Source: Pelagicoccus enzymogenes (GTDB lineage Bacteria; Verrucomicrobiota; Verrucomicrobiia; Opitutales; Opitutaceae). From it: a stretch of DNA of 64,000 nucleotides. The DNA lies in NCBI RefSeq assembly GCF_014803405.1, contig NZ_JACYFG010000036.1, positions 62,001 through 126,000 of the forward strand, read 5' to 3'. Below are positions 42,930 to 54,200 of the stretch, piece after piece (within the stretch, counting starts at the first letter, position 1; every line of letters begins with the position of its first letter). Made by a program: the position numbers and the translations under genes. Below the pieces are notes generated by a model, which was not told the DNA's origin, searched no databases, and saw only the letters and a program-made list of their open reading frames with translations.

Positions 42930-43573
42930 AAAAGTTCGTGACCCATCTTCTCACGAAGGCTTTCGCGAGCTCGGGCGATTCTGCTTTTGACGGTTCCAAT
43001 GCTGATTTGCAACTCATCAGCGATTTCTTCGTAAGTGAGGTTCTTAACATTCCTCATGATCAGAGCCTCCCGATGCTTCTCGTTCAGCAACTTCATAGCG
43101 GCCGCCACGCGGTCCTTGAACTCGTTGGTGATCGCGATGTCCTCCGGGGACTCTACGTCGGCAGGGAAAACCTCCGCCAAGGTGGTGGCCGATTCCGAGG
43201 CGATTGGCTGGTCGAAGGATACGGACTTGTCCCGCTTGCGGCGCCACCAGTACCAGTAGCGGTTGCGAGCCAGATTCGTCGCGATTTGATACAGCCAAGT
43301 CGAGAAGCTAGAATCTCCTCGAAAGTTCTCCAAACCACGGTGGGCTCGGATAAAGGCGTCTTGCGTAACTTCTTCCGCATCTTGCGTATTGCGCAGAAGC
43401 TTGTGAACCATCGCGTAAATGCGATCCCAGTATCGAGAAACCATTTCTTCGAAGGCCGATTCGTCTCCGGCCTTGAAACGCGCTACCAGCGCTTTGTCTA
43501 AGGCGACTTCTTGAGCTTTAGTTGACATAGCAGTTGTCGCTTTGGGACGTTCTTGACCAGCAATTGTTCCCAT
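42926..43573 (-). CDS. ECF-subfamily RNA polymerase sigma factor (RpoE-like)
   Basis: The protein has region 2 (ARFKAGDESAFEEMVSRYWD, then DAEEVTQDAFIRAHRGLENF and SSFSTWLYQIATNLARNRYW). Region 4 follows (LNEKHREALIMRNVKNLTYE, EIADELQISIGTVKSRIARA). The ATG at 43573 (MGTIAGQE) is chosen over a TTG 18 bp upstream because an AAAGGGA lies close to it; the start remains uncertain, since MSTKAQ at 43528 is also possible. It directs transcription in response to an envelope signal sensed by its partner anti-sigma protein. Confidence 0.92.
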   Translation of the reverse strand: MGTIAGQERPKATTAMSTKAQEVALDKALVARFKAGDESAFEEMVSRYWDRIYAMVHKLLRNTQDAEEVTQDAFIRAHRGLENFRGDSSFSTWLYQIATNLARNRYWYWWRRKRDKSVSFDQPIASESATTLAEVFPADVESPEDIAITNEFKDRVAAAMKLLNEKHREALIMRNVKNLTYEEIADELQISIGTVKSRIARARESLREKMGHELL

Positions 43574-43899
43574 CTTTTCCCTTTCTTCCAATTTTCTTTT
43601 AAAATCCTCCTTTTCAGGAACTTAAAGCCCTTGATCGCCGCCCCTCAGCAGCTCGGAGGAAACATCCCACGTTGTAAACTTTCGATCCAATAGCGGCTCG
43701 CCCGCGGATGAGGAACGAACGAACCAGTTCTAGTAAGCATATACGCGCTCAGCGCCTTCTCGGTTGCTCAAATTTATTCGTAAAAACCTAGTCGGAGAAG
43801 AGATCAACAGCAACACCTGAAACATGTAAAATTAGGACTTGCCATCCCTCGATGCACATCCTGTATTCCCCACCTTCCGAACGCCCACTGGGCGCTGAT
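43574..43899. other. Intergenic region upstream of sigma factor and tRNA
   Basis: No gene is visible. A GGAGG lies at 43606-43612 on the minus strand but is too far from any start codon to be its ribosome site. The plus strand should hold the tRNA promoter, but no convincing pair of hexamers was found. A GCGCCCACTGGGCGC-like hairpin (43882-43895) sits directly before the tRNA. Confidence 0.4.
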
Positions 43900-43975
43900 G
43901 GGTCGATAGCTCAATCGGTAGAGCAGTTGCCTTTTAAGCAATTGGTTCTGGGTTCGAGTCCCAGTCGGCCTACCA
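43900..43975 (+). tRNA. tRNA-Lys (anticodon UUU)
   Basis: The 76-nt sequence folds as a standard cloverleaf: acceptor GGGTCGA with TCGGCCT, D-loop AATCGGTA, anticodon loop CTTTTAA (anticodon TTT) and T-arm CTGGGTTCGAGTCCCAG. The CCA end is encoded. Confidence 0.96.
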
Positions 43976-44013
43976 AAAGCCCCTGCAAGTCAACGACTTG
44001 CAGGGGCTTTTTT
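43976..44013 (+). terminator. Strong terminator after tRNA-Lys
   Basis: A perfect 16-bp stem (AAAGCCCCTGCAAGTC with GACTTGCAGGGGCTTT, loop AAC) ends in a T-tract. On the minus strand it has only four T residues, but it could also stop the long pectin operon that ends at 44079. Confidence 0.93.
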
Positions 44014-44078
44014 GTAGCGGTTCAAAAAGCTCGGACTAATTTAACCCGTTGAAGTCAACCCGCTTTCGGCAAGGAAGC

Positions 44079-47000
44079 CTAGTCAACCTCGAAACGCCAG
44101 GTCCCGGAGCCTACCACGAGCTGCAAGTGACCTTGATTGTCCTCTCCAATCGCGATCCCCTCCGCTTCCGCTGCGAGCGTCCCATTTGCAAAAACGGTTC
44201 CGCTTCCCCATTCGGGCAGATTCACCCTCGCAGTACAGTTCGCTGGCACCGCCAAGAACAGTTCAAATTTGCCCTCGGACTTCTTCCAACGAGCTTGGAC
44301 CGGACCACGAACACTGTCGAATCGAGCCTCTGCCCAATCGATGCCTTCAATAGGCTGCGGATCCACGATCACGTTGCTGAATCCGGGAGCAGATTCGTCG
44401 GGCTTCAATCCCACCAACGAACCGTAAAACCACTCCATGATATGGCCCAGCATGAAGTGGTTGTGGGAGGAGTGCCGATCCGCGTCCCATGCCTCCGTCA
44501 AGCTAGTCGCCCCTTTGGCCAATTGCATTCCGTAACCGGGACGATCCGACTGGTGGTGCATGTCGAAAATAACATCGGACCGGCCGGCCTTCGAGAGCGC
44601 CAAGAGCAGGTAACGATGTCCCACGTCGCCCGCGGTAAACGCGTTACCGCGGGAACGGATATCTGCAACGATCGTATCAATCACTGAATCTTCGTGCCCC
44701 TCCGGCACCAAACCCAGCACGTACGCCATAGCATTGCCGGCTTGGCTCGTCGCGCCGTAGTGTCCCGCCTCCCGATCGAAATGGGCCGCGTTGAAAGCAT
44801 GCTCAATCTGCTCGGCCAGGCTGTCCAAACGTTTCGCTTCTTGGCGCTTTCCGAGAAGCTTCGCCATCTTTTGCAGCGTCCTTACATCTTGATGATAGAT
44901 AGCCGTAGCGCTCAGGGAAATAGGAGTCAGCTGAGAAAACCCCGGTCTGCCCGGCCCCAAGTCGTACCAATCACCCAAACCATGATCCAGCAAATGCCCC
45001 GACGCCTTGCTTCCCAAGTACTCGACATAGCGTTTCATCTCATCGTAGTGAGAACTGAATACACCGCGATCTCCCGTCCACAGGTATTGCTGCCAGGACG
45101 CGAGGATCAAGGAGCTCCCCCATTCCGGAGAATCGCGAAAAGCGCCGTCAAAAGTTATAAACTCGGGCGAGATATTGGTAACAAGTCCGTCGTCCGTTTG
45201 GGATTCGACCATATCGCCGAATGCCTTGCGGAAGAGCCTGTTCACATCGAACTCGTAGCGCAACGAGGGTCCGTTCAAGTGATACTGCTCCATCCAGCCC
45301 AGCCGCTCTCGGTGCGGACAATCCGTTAAGACGCTCACCATATTGCTGCGCTGAGCCCAGCGTATCAACTCGCGGGTTCGGTTGAACAAATCGCTGGAGC
45401 TCGCAAATTCTCCGATTCCTTGAGAGCTTGAATGCGTCACCACACTTTCAATACGCAAGATCTCCGGACGGCTCGTTCCCTCAGAACCTTCTCGCCGCTC
45501 GACCTGCAAATAACGAGCTCCATGATAAAAGAACTCCGGACGCCAGGTTTCCACCTTACCTTCACCCCGCAAGGTGTATTGCCAATACGCATCCTTGCCC
45601 CCGTGGGCCGATGAACCGCGGTAAACCGATCCGTCCTCCCGCAGGAGCTCCCCCGGGGTCATTTTCACCACTGCGCCACACTCACCTTTCACTTGGATCT
45701 CAGGGATCATGGACGCGTTCTGGCCAAAGTCGTATACAGAGACCCCATCCCCCAAATCTATGACCTTCACAGGCTTCAACCGTTCGTGACCCACCAATGG
45801 GGGAGCCGAGTGAGACGCTCCTTTCAGCTGCCCAGCCGGTCGTGGAGCGAGCGCCACCGCCAGCCAGCCATCCCCAGCAAAGCCAGGCTTCGCCCAACCC
45901 TCCTCCTCAAGCCGCCCGTCGAAATCCTCTCCCCCATAGACATGGCTGTAAACCGTCGGCCCCACCTTCGTTTGCCAAGCTTCGTCGGTAACCAACTCCT
46001 CAACCGAACCGTCCTCATATTCAATCCTCAGACAAGCTATCGCTTTAAGCGGTCGAAAACGCCCCACAAACTTGGTGTATCGGTTTCCTGGATGCGATAC
46101 GCTGTACATCCCGCTTGCCAGCTCTAGCCCGATCGCGTTTTCGCCAGAATTGAGCAGAGCAGTTACATCACGGGAATCGTACAAAACCGTTCGATCCGTA
46201 TCCGTCCACCCCGGACTCAAGCGATCTTCGCCCACTCGAGTTCCATTGATGCGCAATGCGTAGTGACCGAGACCAGTTACGTGAATCAGCGCCCTCCTGA
46301 CGCCCTTCCCCACCTGAAACTCTCTCCGCAAACGGATCGTTTTGGTACCCAATGAGTTGCTCCCCGGGACACCTTTTCCGTCTACCACAGCAGCAGCTGA
46401 CCACAACCCCTCCTCAAGACTGTCGCTCGCCGTAACCTTCGCTCCCAATGCCACATTCTCTCCCCCGCTGCGAATCTCGATTTGACTGAGAGCTAAACAT
46501 ATTTCTCCGTCCAATTCCCTCAAGCGAGGCACTTCCAACCTCAGGTAGCGAGCCGACTGAGCTTGCTCTAACTTGAACTCGTGCTTGGTAAACCACTTGT
46601 TGGTGTGCGGCGGCTTCGTGTAGTCGACGATCAAATACGGTTGCGAGAAACTGGGATCTTTCGACAGCTCCAACTTGAACTCAGTTGGAAATCCCAAACG
46701 CTCGGCCACCGTGTGACGCAGGGCGTGCAGCAACACCTCCTCCACCGCATAGACTTTCCCGAGATCGACTTCAATCCACTTGGGCGCGTCCACCGATGCA
46801 GCGGTTTCGGAGCGGTAGCCGAGATGAGAGCGATTCGCTTCCAACCAATCCGGATGAGCAATCCACTTCGCTCCCTTCCACGCTGCCTCATCCAAGGCAC
46901 CCATGGCCCATCGCCCCGCAGGAGACCAATCTGAAACCGATCCGCCCTGATCCCACACCCGAAGCTTCCAGAAGACTTCTTGGTCCGACTGCAACGCCTC

Positions 47001-48506
47001 ACCTGCATACGGCACTCCATATTGACGATCGGACTTTACCTTTCCACTGTCCCACAAGTCGCCTTTCTCCGCGGAGAGCAGCTCAGCATTTGACGCTACC
47101 AGAATCTGGTAGGCACGTTGCCTCACGTTCCGCGCTTCACTTTCTAGCTTCCAAGACAGTCGCGGCCTCTCCGTATCCACCCCAAGTGGACTGTCCATGT
47201 CGTCCGTCCTCAAATCGTAAATACTAATCGTCTCTAGCGGTTTGTCCTCCTGAAGACGGTCCAAAACACGCCCCACCGCCTCTGCGCTGCGCAAGCCCCC
47301 CACTGGAACGCGATGCAGGTCGTCGAACACACGCAGCTGCTCCCATGACTCGATTACGATGCCCGATTCGTCTATCTCCGCTCCTCCATCAGAAATCGCC
47401 GACAAGTCCAAGCCAAAGGCATCAGCGAAAAACGAATACATGGCCTTGCGCTTGTTCGGCCCATAATTGTGCCCTTCCTCCGGCAAATGCGTGTTCGAAA
47501 CACGATCCCTTGCTCCGTAAAGCGAATAAACGTGTTGAAGAAACGGATACTCGTCCTTGGGAGTATTTACCGACCAGTCGCCTCCCACCGAAATAAGCGT
47601 CTGCGGCCTCGGCGCCGCCATGGCAGCAATCATGGCGTTACTCGCAAAATGGTCTTTGCTGCGATGCACTGGACGCCCACTCTCGCAAGGGCATCCACCA
47701 AAGAAATAGGCGGACACCATAGTTACGGGCGCCGTTGCGGCGATTCGATCGTCAACCGCCGCCAGCAAAAAAGCCTGCGTACCGCCTCCCGAGTAACCAG
47801 TTACTCCCAGCCTCTGGGAATCGACCTCCGGCAATGACTCCAGAAAATCGAGCGCTCGTATGGCGTTCCAAAGCTGGATCCGCATCGCGACCTCAGTTCG
47901 GTGAGCATCCTCTCCAACCTGGGCAATGCCATCCGCATACCCAAACATGTCGATGCTGAAAACCACTGCGCCCATCTTGGCCAAGGCCGCAGCTCGATGC
48001 TGGTTTTGCTCATGATACCGACCGTACCTTGCCCACTGCTCAGGACGCTCCACCCGTCCAGCATGCCCGTGTGTATTCAAAATGGCGGGTACCTTTCCCT
48101 CTGGATCGATCGGACGAAACAAGTTACCCGTCGCCCAAAATCCGGGCACCGTCTCAATCGCTACATTTTCAACGCTGTAGCCGTCGTACTCCCGCCGCGA
48201 ATGAACGATAGGATTGAGGGGTGTCCGCTGCGGTAAGGGGGCTAGGCCCGCTCCTTGCAATATCCTTTCCCTCACCAGCTCCCGGTAGGCTTCCCATTTC
48301 TCTTTGGTATCGAACTCCTCTGCCGCCGCCTGCAGCACACGAGCCCCCATCTCTTCGCTTAGAAAAGACCGCGTGCACAACATCGACTCGTCCGCCTCCG
48401 GAAATCCCTCCGGCAACCAATCGAGCTTGGATGCCTGAACAAGGCTCGCGGCACCAAACGCCAATAGAGAAAAAAATCTTACAAATCTGAATTCAGAAAG
48501 TGTCAT
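44079..48506 (-). CDS. Fusion of alpha/beta-hydrolase esterase and GH78 alpha-L-rhamnosidase
   Basis: The 1475-residue exported protein (signal peptide to about 26) has two enzymes. Residues about 30-380 are an acetyl-esterase-like alpha/beta hydrolase with Ser239 in GVTGYSGGGTQAFL and a C-terminal His in EEGHNYGP. Residues about 445-1475 are GH78, with RPRLSWKLESEARNVRQRAY and the catalytic-region motif DCPHRERLGWMEQYHLNG from Asp1062, and TEAWDAD near the end. Inside the GH78 N-terminal part, about 590-725, lies a discoidin-like insert (WIEVDLGKVYAVEEVLL, LRLEVPRLRE). It probably deacetylates and removes rhamnose from rhamnogalacturonan. Last gene of the operon. Confidence 0.88.
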   Translation of the reverse strand: MTLSEFRFVRFFSLLAFGAASLVQASKLDWLPEGFPEADESMLCTRSFLSEEMGARVLQAAAEEFDTKEKWEAYRELVRERILQGAGLAPLPQRTPLNPIVHSRREYDGYSVENVAIETVPGFWATGNLFRPIDPEGKVPAILNTHGHAGRVERPEQWARYGRYHEQNQHRAAALAKMGAVVFSIDMFGYADGIAQVGEDAHRTEVAMRIQLWNAIRALDFLESLPEVDSQRLGVTGYSGGGTQAFLLAAVDDRIAATAPVTMVSAYFFGGCPCESGRPVHRSKDHFASNAMIAAMAAPRPQTLISVGGDWSVNTPKDEYPFLQHVYSLYGARDRVSNTHLPEEGHNYGPNKRKAMYSFFADAFGLDLSAISDGGAEIDESGIVIESWEQLRVFDDLHRVPVGGLRSAEAVGRVLDRLQEDKPLETISIYDLRTDDMDSPLGVDTERPRLSWKLESEARNVRQRAYQILVASNAELLSAEKGDLWDSGKVKSDRQYGVPYAGEALQSDQEVFWKLRVWDQGGSVSDWSPAGRWAMGALDEAAWKGAKWIAHPDWLEANRSHLGYRSETAASVDAPKWIEVDLGKVYAVEEVLLHALRHTVAERLGFPTEFKLELSKDPSFSQPYLIVDYTKPPHTNKWFTKHEFKLEQAQSARYLRLEVPRLRELDGEICLALSQIEIRSGGENVALGAKVTASDSLEEGLWSAAAVVDGKGVPGSNSLGTKTIRLRREFQVGKGVRRALIHVTGLGHYALRINGTRVGEDRLSPGWTDTDRTVLYDSRDVTALLNSGENAIGLELASGMYSVSHPGNRYTKFVGRFRPLKAIACLRIEYEDGSVEELVTDEAWQTKVGPTVYSHVYGGEDFDGRLEEEGWAKPGFAGDGWLAVALAPRPAGQLKGASHSAPPLVGHERLKPVKVIDLGDGVSVYDFGQNASMIPEIQVKGECGAVVKMTPGELLREDGSVYRGSSAHGGKDAYWQYTLRGEGKVETWRPEFFYHGARYLQVERREGSEGTSRPEILRIESVVTHSSSQGIGEFASSSDLFNRTRELIRWAQRSNMVSVLTDCPHRERLGWMEQYHLNGPSLRYEFDVNRLFRKAFGDMVESQTDDGLVTNISPEFITFDGAFRDSPEWGSSLILASWQQYLWTGDRGVFSSHYDEMKRYVEYLGSKASGHLLDHGLGDWYDLGPGRPGFSQLTPISLSATAIYHQDVRTLQKMAKLLGKRQEAKRLDSLAEQIEHAFNAAHFDREAGHYGATSQAGNAMAYVLGLVPEGHEDSVIDTIVADIRSRGNAFTAGDVGHRYLLLALSKAGRSDVIFDMHHQSDRPGYGMQLAKGATSLTEAWDADRHSSHNHFMLGHIMEWFYGSLVGLKPDESAPGFSNVIVDPQPIEGIDWAEARFDSVRGPVQARWKKSEGKFELFLAVPANCTARVNLPEWGSGTVFANGTLAAEAEGIAIGEDNQGHLQLVVGSGTWRFEVD

Positions 48507-48533
48507 AATAAATTCCTGCAGGGGCTGACCTAA

Positions 48534-51257
48534 TTAGAGAGCGCAGCGAAAAACATAGCGCCCGGAGCCAGCAGCGTAAACGGGGCATTCTCCTTCGAAT
48601 CCGATTCGCTCCAACGCGGCATCTACCGTTACGCTCTTTGCCTTGGCCGTAGGCAGCACGATCTCCGCCTCCGTGTTGATGGGTATCTCAACTTCAATTC
48701 GCAGGCTTCCCTCACCACGCTCCCAACGGACCGAAATTTCTCCGTGTCGCGACAAGTAACTCCCTTCGCACCACTCAAGATCCCCTACCGGATTGGGAGC
48801 GATACGTATCCGGTCAAAGCCTACAGATCCTTCCGCGTTGTCGATACCCAGCAAGTGACGATAGTACCATTCGGTTACCTGCCCCAACATAAAGTGGTTA
48901 TTGGAGCTCGTAGGACTTGCGAACCAAGACTCAGTCAGAGCCGTTCCTCCTTGCTGCAGGATGTAAGCGTAGCCGGGAGCCGAGTCACGACTGATGATTT
49001 TGTAAACTGCCTCTTGTTCGCCCAGATCGGCAAGGGCTAATAGCAGATAGCGAAATCCGACGTCACCTGCCGTCATCGCGTAGTCTCGCTTCTCCAAATC
49101 TTCCAACAACGCTCTTCGTATTCCTTCGCGGCTTCCCTCAGGAGCGATTCCCATCACCCACGGCAACGCGTTCGCGCATTGCGATTCAGGATCGTAGCAT
49201 CCAAGGGCTTCGTCGAAAAAAGCTTCGTTGTAGTCAGCTCGAATACCTCGAGCTTTCTCTGCGTAACGTACCCTCGATGCCTCGTCCCCGAGCACGGCAG
49301 CCATCTTGGAGAGAATCAACGCATCGTAGAAATAGAAGGCCGTCGCCGTGCGTGGCGGCAGAGTCAGCTCCGATCGGCTTACATTCTCTGGCCCGATGTC
49401 GTACCAATCGCCAAGGCCTTCCGAGAGGATTCCGTTCTCATCCACCTTGCTCTGCAGGTAGGCAAAGTAGCGTTCCATATTCGCCCAATGGGCTCGAATC
49501 AAAGCTTCGTCGCCAAGAAACTGATACTGCTGCCAAGCAACCAGAATATAAGCAGCTCCCCACTCCGCCGCAGCCCGAAAAGTGTTCTTGAATTGCACGA
49601 ACTCCGGGGCGATGTTCGGAATCAAGCCTTCTTCGGTTTGCGCATCCGCCATATCGCCCATCCCTTTCGTATACATGCGAGCCATGTCGAACTCGTAGCG
49701 AATGGCAGGACCATTGAGATGGTATTGTTCCAACCAACCCAACTTCTCGCGGTGGGGACAATCCGTCAGGACCGAAACCATGTTGGAACGTTGAGCCCAA
49801 CGCACCAAATCACGGATCCGGTTGAGCAGCGGATCCGAAGTCTCGAATCGTCCCGTCACTTCCGCCACCGAATGCACCACCTCACTGCGCAGATCCTCGA
49901 TAATAGGATGCTCGCTTTCGCCCTCCGCTGGGAAGGTCTGGGTCTGCAGATAGCGATAGCCTTGGTAATAGAACTGAGGCCGCCACTCCTCAACGCCATC
50001 GCTCGCTTTGATGTACTCCCACCAAGCGCTGCCTCGATGCATGCCACCCATACTCGCCCGCGTGATGCGACCGTCTGGATACAAGACCTCCCCGGGAATG
50101 AGGCGAACCTTGCTTCCCTTGGGACCTGAAATCTTGAGGCGCGGAAAGTAGGATGCGTTCTGCCCAAAGTCGTATAAGCGGGCACCTACTCCGCTGAGGT
50201 CGCGAATCTCCGTCGCATTGCGGGTCTCGATGACCTCGATCGCTTCACTCCCGCCAGTGAATCCCGTCAATCGTCCCTGCTTTGCATCGACGATCACTGC
50301 GTCCCGCCATCCACTGCCATCAAATCCCGTCTCGTTCCAACCACTTTCCCAAAGGCGAGCATCGAAGTCTTCACCAGAGTAGATGTTGGAAAAGGTAATC
50401 GGGCCCGCCTTGCTTTGCCAAGACTCGTCGCTGAGCAGCCATTCCACCGATCCGTCCTCATATTCTAAATACATTTGGAAGATCGCTTTCTGCTGTCCAA
50501 AGGATCCAACGAACTTGGCGAAACGCCCGGGAACGCGCTCCACGTGATGCATTCCATTTCCCAGCGAAATACCGACGGCGTTGTTTCCTCTATTTAGCAA
50601 CTTTGTCAGGTCGCGCGTCTCATAGAGGATCGTCTCCTCGTAATCCGTCCAACCGGGAGACAGCAGGTCGTCTCCCACCTTTTCGCCATTCACGAACAGC
50701 TCGTACTGGCCAAGGCCTGTGACAAAGGCAAGAGCGCGAACCAGGCCGCTCCTCGTCGTAAATTCACGACGCAACAAGGTGTTCGGAACCGCTTCCCCAT
50801 GTCCGATCCACTTCGCCTGCCATTCACTATCCGACAATATTCCCATGGTCCACTGCGATGGATCGCTCCAATCGCATACGGTACCCACTTGGTCCCACAC
50901 ACGAACTTGCCAGAACACGGTTTGACCGGAGACCAGCTCCTTTCCCTCATAGGGAATTTGACTGCTTGATCGCGATACTGTCTTGCCGCTATCCCACAAA
51001 TCAGCTTCGCCCCGTACGAGCGCTTCCCTACTGGAGGCGACCCTTATTTGGTAAGCGCTCTGGGCAAGCCCCCGTCCCTTGCCCTCAAGCCTCCAAGACA
51101 ATCGGGGCGACTGGGTGTCGATGCCCATCGGCTCGATCCCGTATTCACATTTCAAGGATACCGGATCGATCGACGCCCAAGCTGTGACGCAAAGGCACGC
51201 CAGCAAACAAGTGGCCAGCGCGCTTGGAAAAGTAGATAATTGAAAAAACGCTCGCAC
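48534..51257 (-). CDS. Exported GH78 alpha-L-rhamnosidase
   Basis: The 907-residue protein has a signal peptide (FPSALATCLLACLCVTAWA). It has the GH78 arrangement: an Fn3-like start (SPRLSWRLEGKGRGLAQSAY), Bac_rhamnosid_N carbohydrate-binding part (GLGQYELFVNGEKVGDD), and an (alpha/alpha)6 barrel with DCPHREKLGWLEQYHLNG from Asp499 and ALTESWFASPTSSNNHF near the end. It releases terminal alpha-L-rhamnose. It resembles the GH78 half of the next gene but has no esterase. Only 1 bp separates it from the GH2 fusion gene upstream. Confidence 0.94.
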   Translation of the reverse strand: MRAFFQLSTFPSALATCLLACLCVTAWASIDPVSLKCEYGIEPMGIDTQSPRLSWRLEGKGRGLAQSAYQIRVASSREALVRGEADLWDSGKTVSRSSSQIPYEGKELVSGQTVFWQVRVWDQVGTVCDWSDPSQWTMGILSDSEWQAKWIGHGEAVPNTLLRREFTTRSGLVRALAFVTGLGQYELFVNGEKVGDDLLSPGWTDYEETILYETRDLTKLLNRGNNAVGISLGNGMHHVERVPGRFAKFVGSFGQQKAIFQMYLEYEDGSVEWLLSDESWQSKAGPITFSNIYSGEDFDARLWESGWNETGFDGSGWRDAVIVDAKQGRLTGFTGGSEAIEVIETRNATEIRDLSGVGARLYDFGQNASYFPRLKISGPKGSKVRLIPGEVLYPDGRITRASMGGMHRGSAWWEYIKASDGVEEWRPQFYYQGYRYLQTQTFPAEGESEHPIIEDLRSEVVHSVAEVTGRFETSDPLLNRIRDLVRWAQRSNMVSVLTDCPHREKLGWLEQYHLNGPAIRYEFDMARMYTKGMGDMADAQTEEGLIPNIAPEFVQFKNTFRAAAEWGAAYILVAWQQYQFLGDEALIRAHWANMERYFAYLQSKVDENGILSEGLGDWYDIGPENVSRSELTLPPRTATAFYFYDALILSKMAAVLGDEASRVRYAEKARGIRADYNEAFFDEALGCYDPESQCANALPWVMGIAPEGSREGIRRALLEDLEKRDYAMTAGDVGFRYLLLALADLGEQEAVYKIISRDSAPGYAYILQQGGTALTESWFASPTSSNNHFMLGQVTEWYYRHLLGIDNAEGSVGFDRIRIAPNPVGDLEWCEGSYLSRHGEISVRWERGEGSLRIEVEIPINTEAEIVLPTAKAKSVTVDAALERIGFEGECPVYAAGSGRYVFRCAL

Positions 51258-51258
51258 T

Positions 51259-54200
51259 CTAGAGTTTGTCTGCGTCCAAGACCACGTGCTTGATCAGCTC
51301 GCGGTTCCATGTGTAGGTAATGTGGATACGACCGTCCTTACCTTCGATAATGGCTGGGTAGGCGTAGCCCGCTCCCCGCGGCTCGGTTTCCAAGGTCATG
51401 ACGCGATCCCAGTTCACTCCGTCACTGGAAACAGCTAGGTCGATGGGGTAGCGCACACCTTTGCTCAAGCGCTCAGGGGGGCCCGAAGTGTGGTTGTAAA
51501 TCAAGAGGTGGCGACCATCCTTGAGCGTAACCGCGTCGGTGCCGGAACCGGTATTCGGCAGCGCTGTCGCGCGGGTTGGAGTCCACGTCTCTCCATTGTC
51601 ATAGGACCAAGAGCTCGAGAGGTAGCCTTGCTTGGTACGGCAAAGCACCTGCAAGACACCATCCCCATGATCGAGAACGCTTCCCTGGATCGAGTCGATT
51701 TCCTCGCCATGTACACCTGGATGAATCGGACCGATCCACTCCCAAGTCTTGCCTTGATCGCGCGATCGCTCGAAGTGAGCGCGCCAGCCGTCGTAAGTCG
51801 CCTCGGTGCTGGAGGGCGCCAACCAGTCGCCATTAGCCAACTCCACCGGCTTATTCTTGATCGGACCGAGAAATCCGTCCTCTAGACGCACTGCTTCGCT
51901 CCAAGTCTTGCCGCCGTTCTTGGAAGTCCGGTAGAGCCCCCACCACTCACGGGGATTCGGGCCGACTTTGTAGAAAAGATAGATCGGGCCACCTTCCGGC
52001 TGGAACAATACTGGGTTCCAAGAGGGGTGACGCGTGCCATCCTCCTGCACTCCGTTGGCCACCTCCACTGCGTCGCCCCAGCGGCCGTTCTCGAAACGAG
52101 AAACCCAAATGCCGACGTCCGGATTACGTTCCTTGGTGCCGCCAAACCATGTCGCCAGCAGCTTCCCCTTTCCGAGGTCGATGATAGACGAGGCATGACA
52201 TTCCTTGTAGGTCTTGCTCTCGTTGATGAACTGCGAGGACAAAACAGCTGGGTGATCGATCACCGCTTCCGCAGCCGCTTCAATCTCCGGATCCTTCGCC
52301 GTCGGAACCAAGCGGAAGGAGCCTTCAAACGCGGAATCGCTGCCAACCGGGATGTTCCATTCCTCGCGTTCCGCGGGTCCGTTCTTCACCCAAGAACCAG
52401 CCACATTGGAAAGCAGATGCAGTTTGCTCCCCTCGCCATAAACGCCATCCAATCGAAAAGCTGGCATACCATCCGCGTAGAAGCCAATGCCGTCGCCAAG
52501 GGCGATGCGTGCCCACTCTACCTGCGTCTTGTGCCCGCGCGCCTCCTTGCTGAACACGGGAGCGATCCATTGTCCGAAACGGGCTGCAGCGGTCTTTCCT
52601 GGCGTTGTATCCAAGATGCCGAGACCCTGCCATTCAACATTCGCCGGTTCGTCAACAATCTTGAGCGAAACTCCGATCTCCGGAATCCAGTCGTGGTCGA
52701 TACGCGGACGAGCCACGTACGATAGATCCAGAACGCCTCTCGCATCGATAGAGTAACGATAGTCCACTTCGATGACATTCTTCTCGTCGTAGCGATGCTC
52801 TACACTTGTCTCAAGCGTGACGCCTTCTGCGCCCTTTTCCACCTTCCAGCTCAGGGCCTTCGCCTCCAGCTCGCCCAAGTAAGATTCCCAAGGATATCCG
52901 TCCTTACGCTTGTCCAAGCGGTTTCGTTCCGCAAAGGTTGCAGGTCTCCAAGCAGTAAAACTCGAGTCCTCCACCACGCGCACCCCATCGACCTTAATTG
53001 ACTCGATAATTCCTTTGGAGCGGTCAAACGCGTAACGTACGGTCCCGGTGGATACAACCAACTCGTCCGCTTTTTCAGATACGCTCAGCTCACCCGCTTC
53101 TACAATGGCATCCGATACCGCTTCGCTTTCTCCGCCAAGGCGCACTGCATATTCAGCCATCTCGCTGCCGTCCTCGCGCCGCACCTCTACCACCGCGTAG
53201 TAGGCGCCCGGCACGGACAGGTCGACTGATTCGGCAGGTATTTTTAAGGAAACGGTCTGGTGCGGCTCGCCGTACAAAGAGGCGGTTCCTTCGTCCAGCA
53301 GATCGTCCTCACGATAAATCGACCAGTTAAAGGATACCGTCGAAAGGTTCAAGAAGTCGTATCCATTGTTCACGGGTACGCGGAAGAATGAATCCCCCAT
53401 GCCTAAGCTCGCTTCTTCGACAAGAACTTGCACCGGAGCATAGACGGCTTTCGCCTCAAAGTAGTCACGCTGCGGCAAGCGGTCCGCATCGACGATACCA
53501 TCGGAACCGTAATTGCCGTGGGAATCGATAATCTTCTTTTCACCGCGCCCTACGTACTTGTCCAAGACGAGCTCTCCACCATCGCGGGAGTACTTGTCCT
53601 TGTCCTTCATCGGGTCCGCGACCTCGCGGTCTCCCACTTCGCGCAGCAATCCTTCGTTGGCCCAAAGCCAAATCATGGCGCCAGCGCCGGTGCCATGTTG
53701 AGTGAGGGCCTTCCAGCGTTGCTCCATTTCGCCAAAGTCATTCGGTCCGATGGCATGTGTGTACTCTGTGGATACGATCGGGCGACGCGCTTCGCTGGCC
53801 AACTTGTCGTAGGCTTCCGCCGTCCAGTAATGAGGGGCGAGGATATCTACCTCCTCCGGCAAATCTTGGGAATGGCGGAACGGCATCAAGACCGGACGCG
53901 TTTTGTCCAAGCCTTTGATCGCCTTTAGTCCGGTGAGATGCAGCGCTGAAAACGGATCTTCATTCCCGAAGTCCCAAATGATAACAGAGGGGCGGTTCCG
54001 GTCACGCTCTATCGTTTCGTGGATTCGCAGGTAGGCGCCTGCAGCGAAGATGGGATTGCCCATGCGGTCGCCGCCGAAGCCGAGCGGGATTTCGTCCAGC
54101 AGGTAGAGCCCGTATTCATCGCACAAGCGCACAAATCCTTCGGCGTGCGGGTAGTGAGCCATGCGAACCGTATTGATATTTGCCGCCTTCATCAACTCGA

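Noticed and set aside
43900-44013. Integration site or mobile element at tRNA-Lys next to the pectin operon
   Set aside because: No integrase gene and no repeated tRNA 3' end were found in the window, so a genomic-island border cannot be supported.
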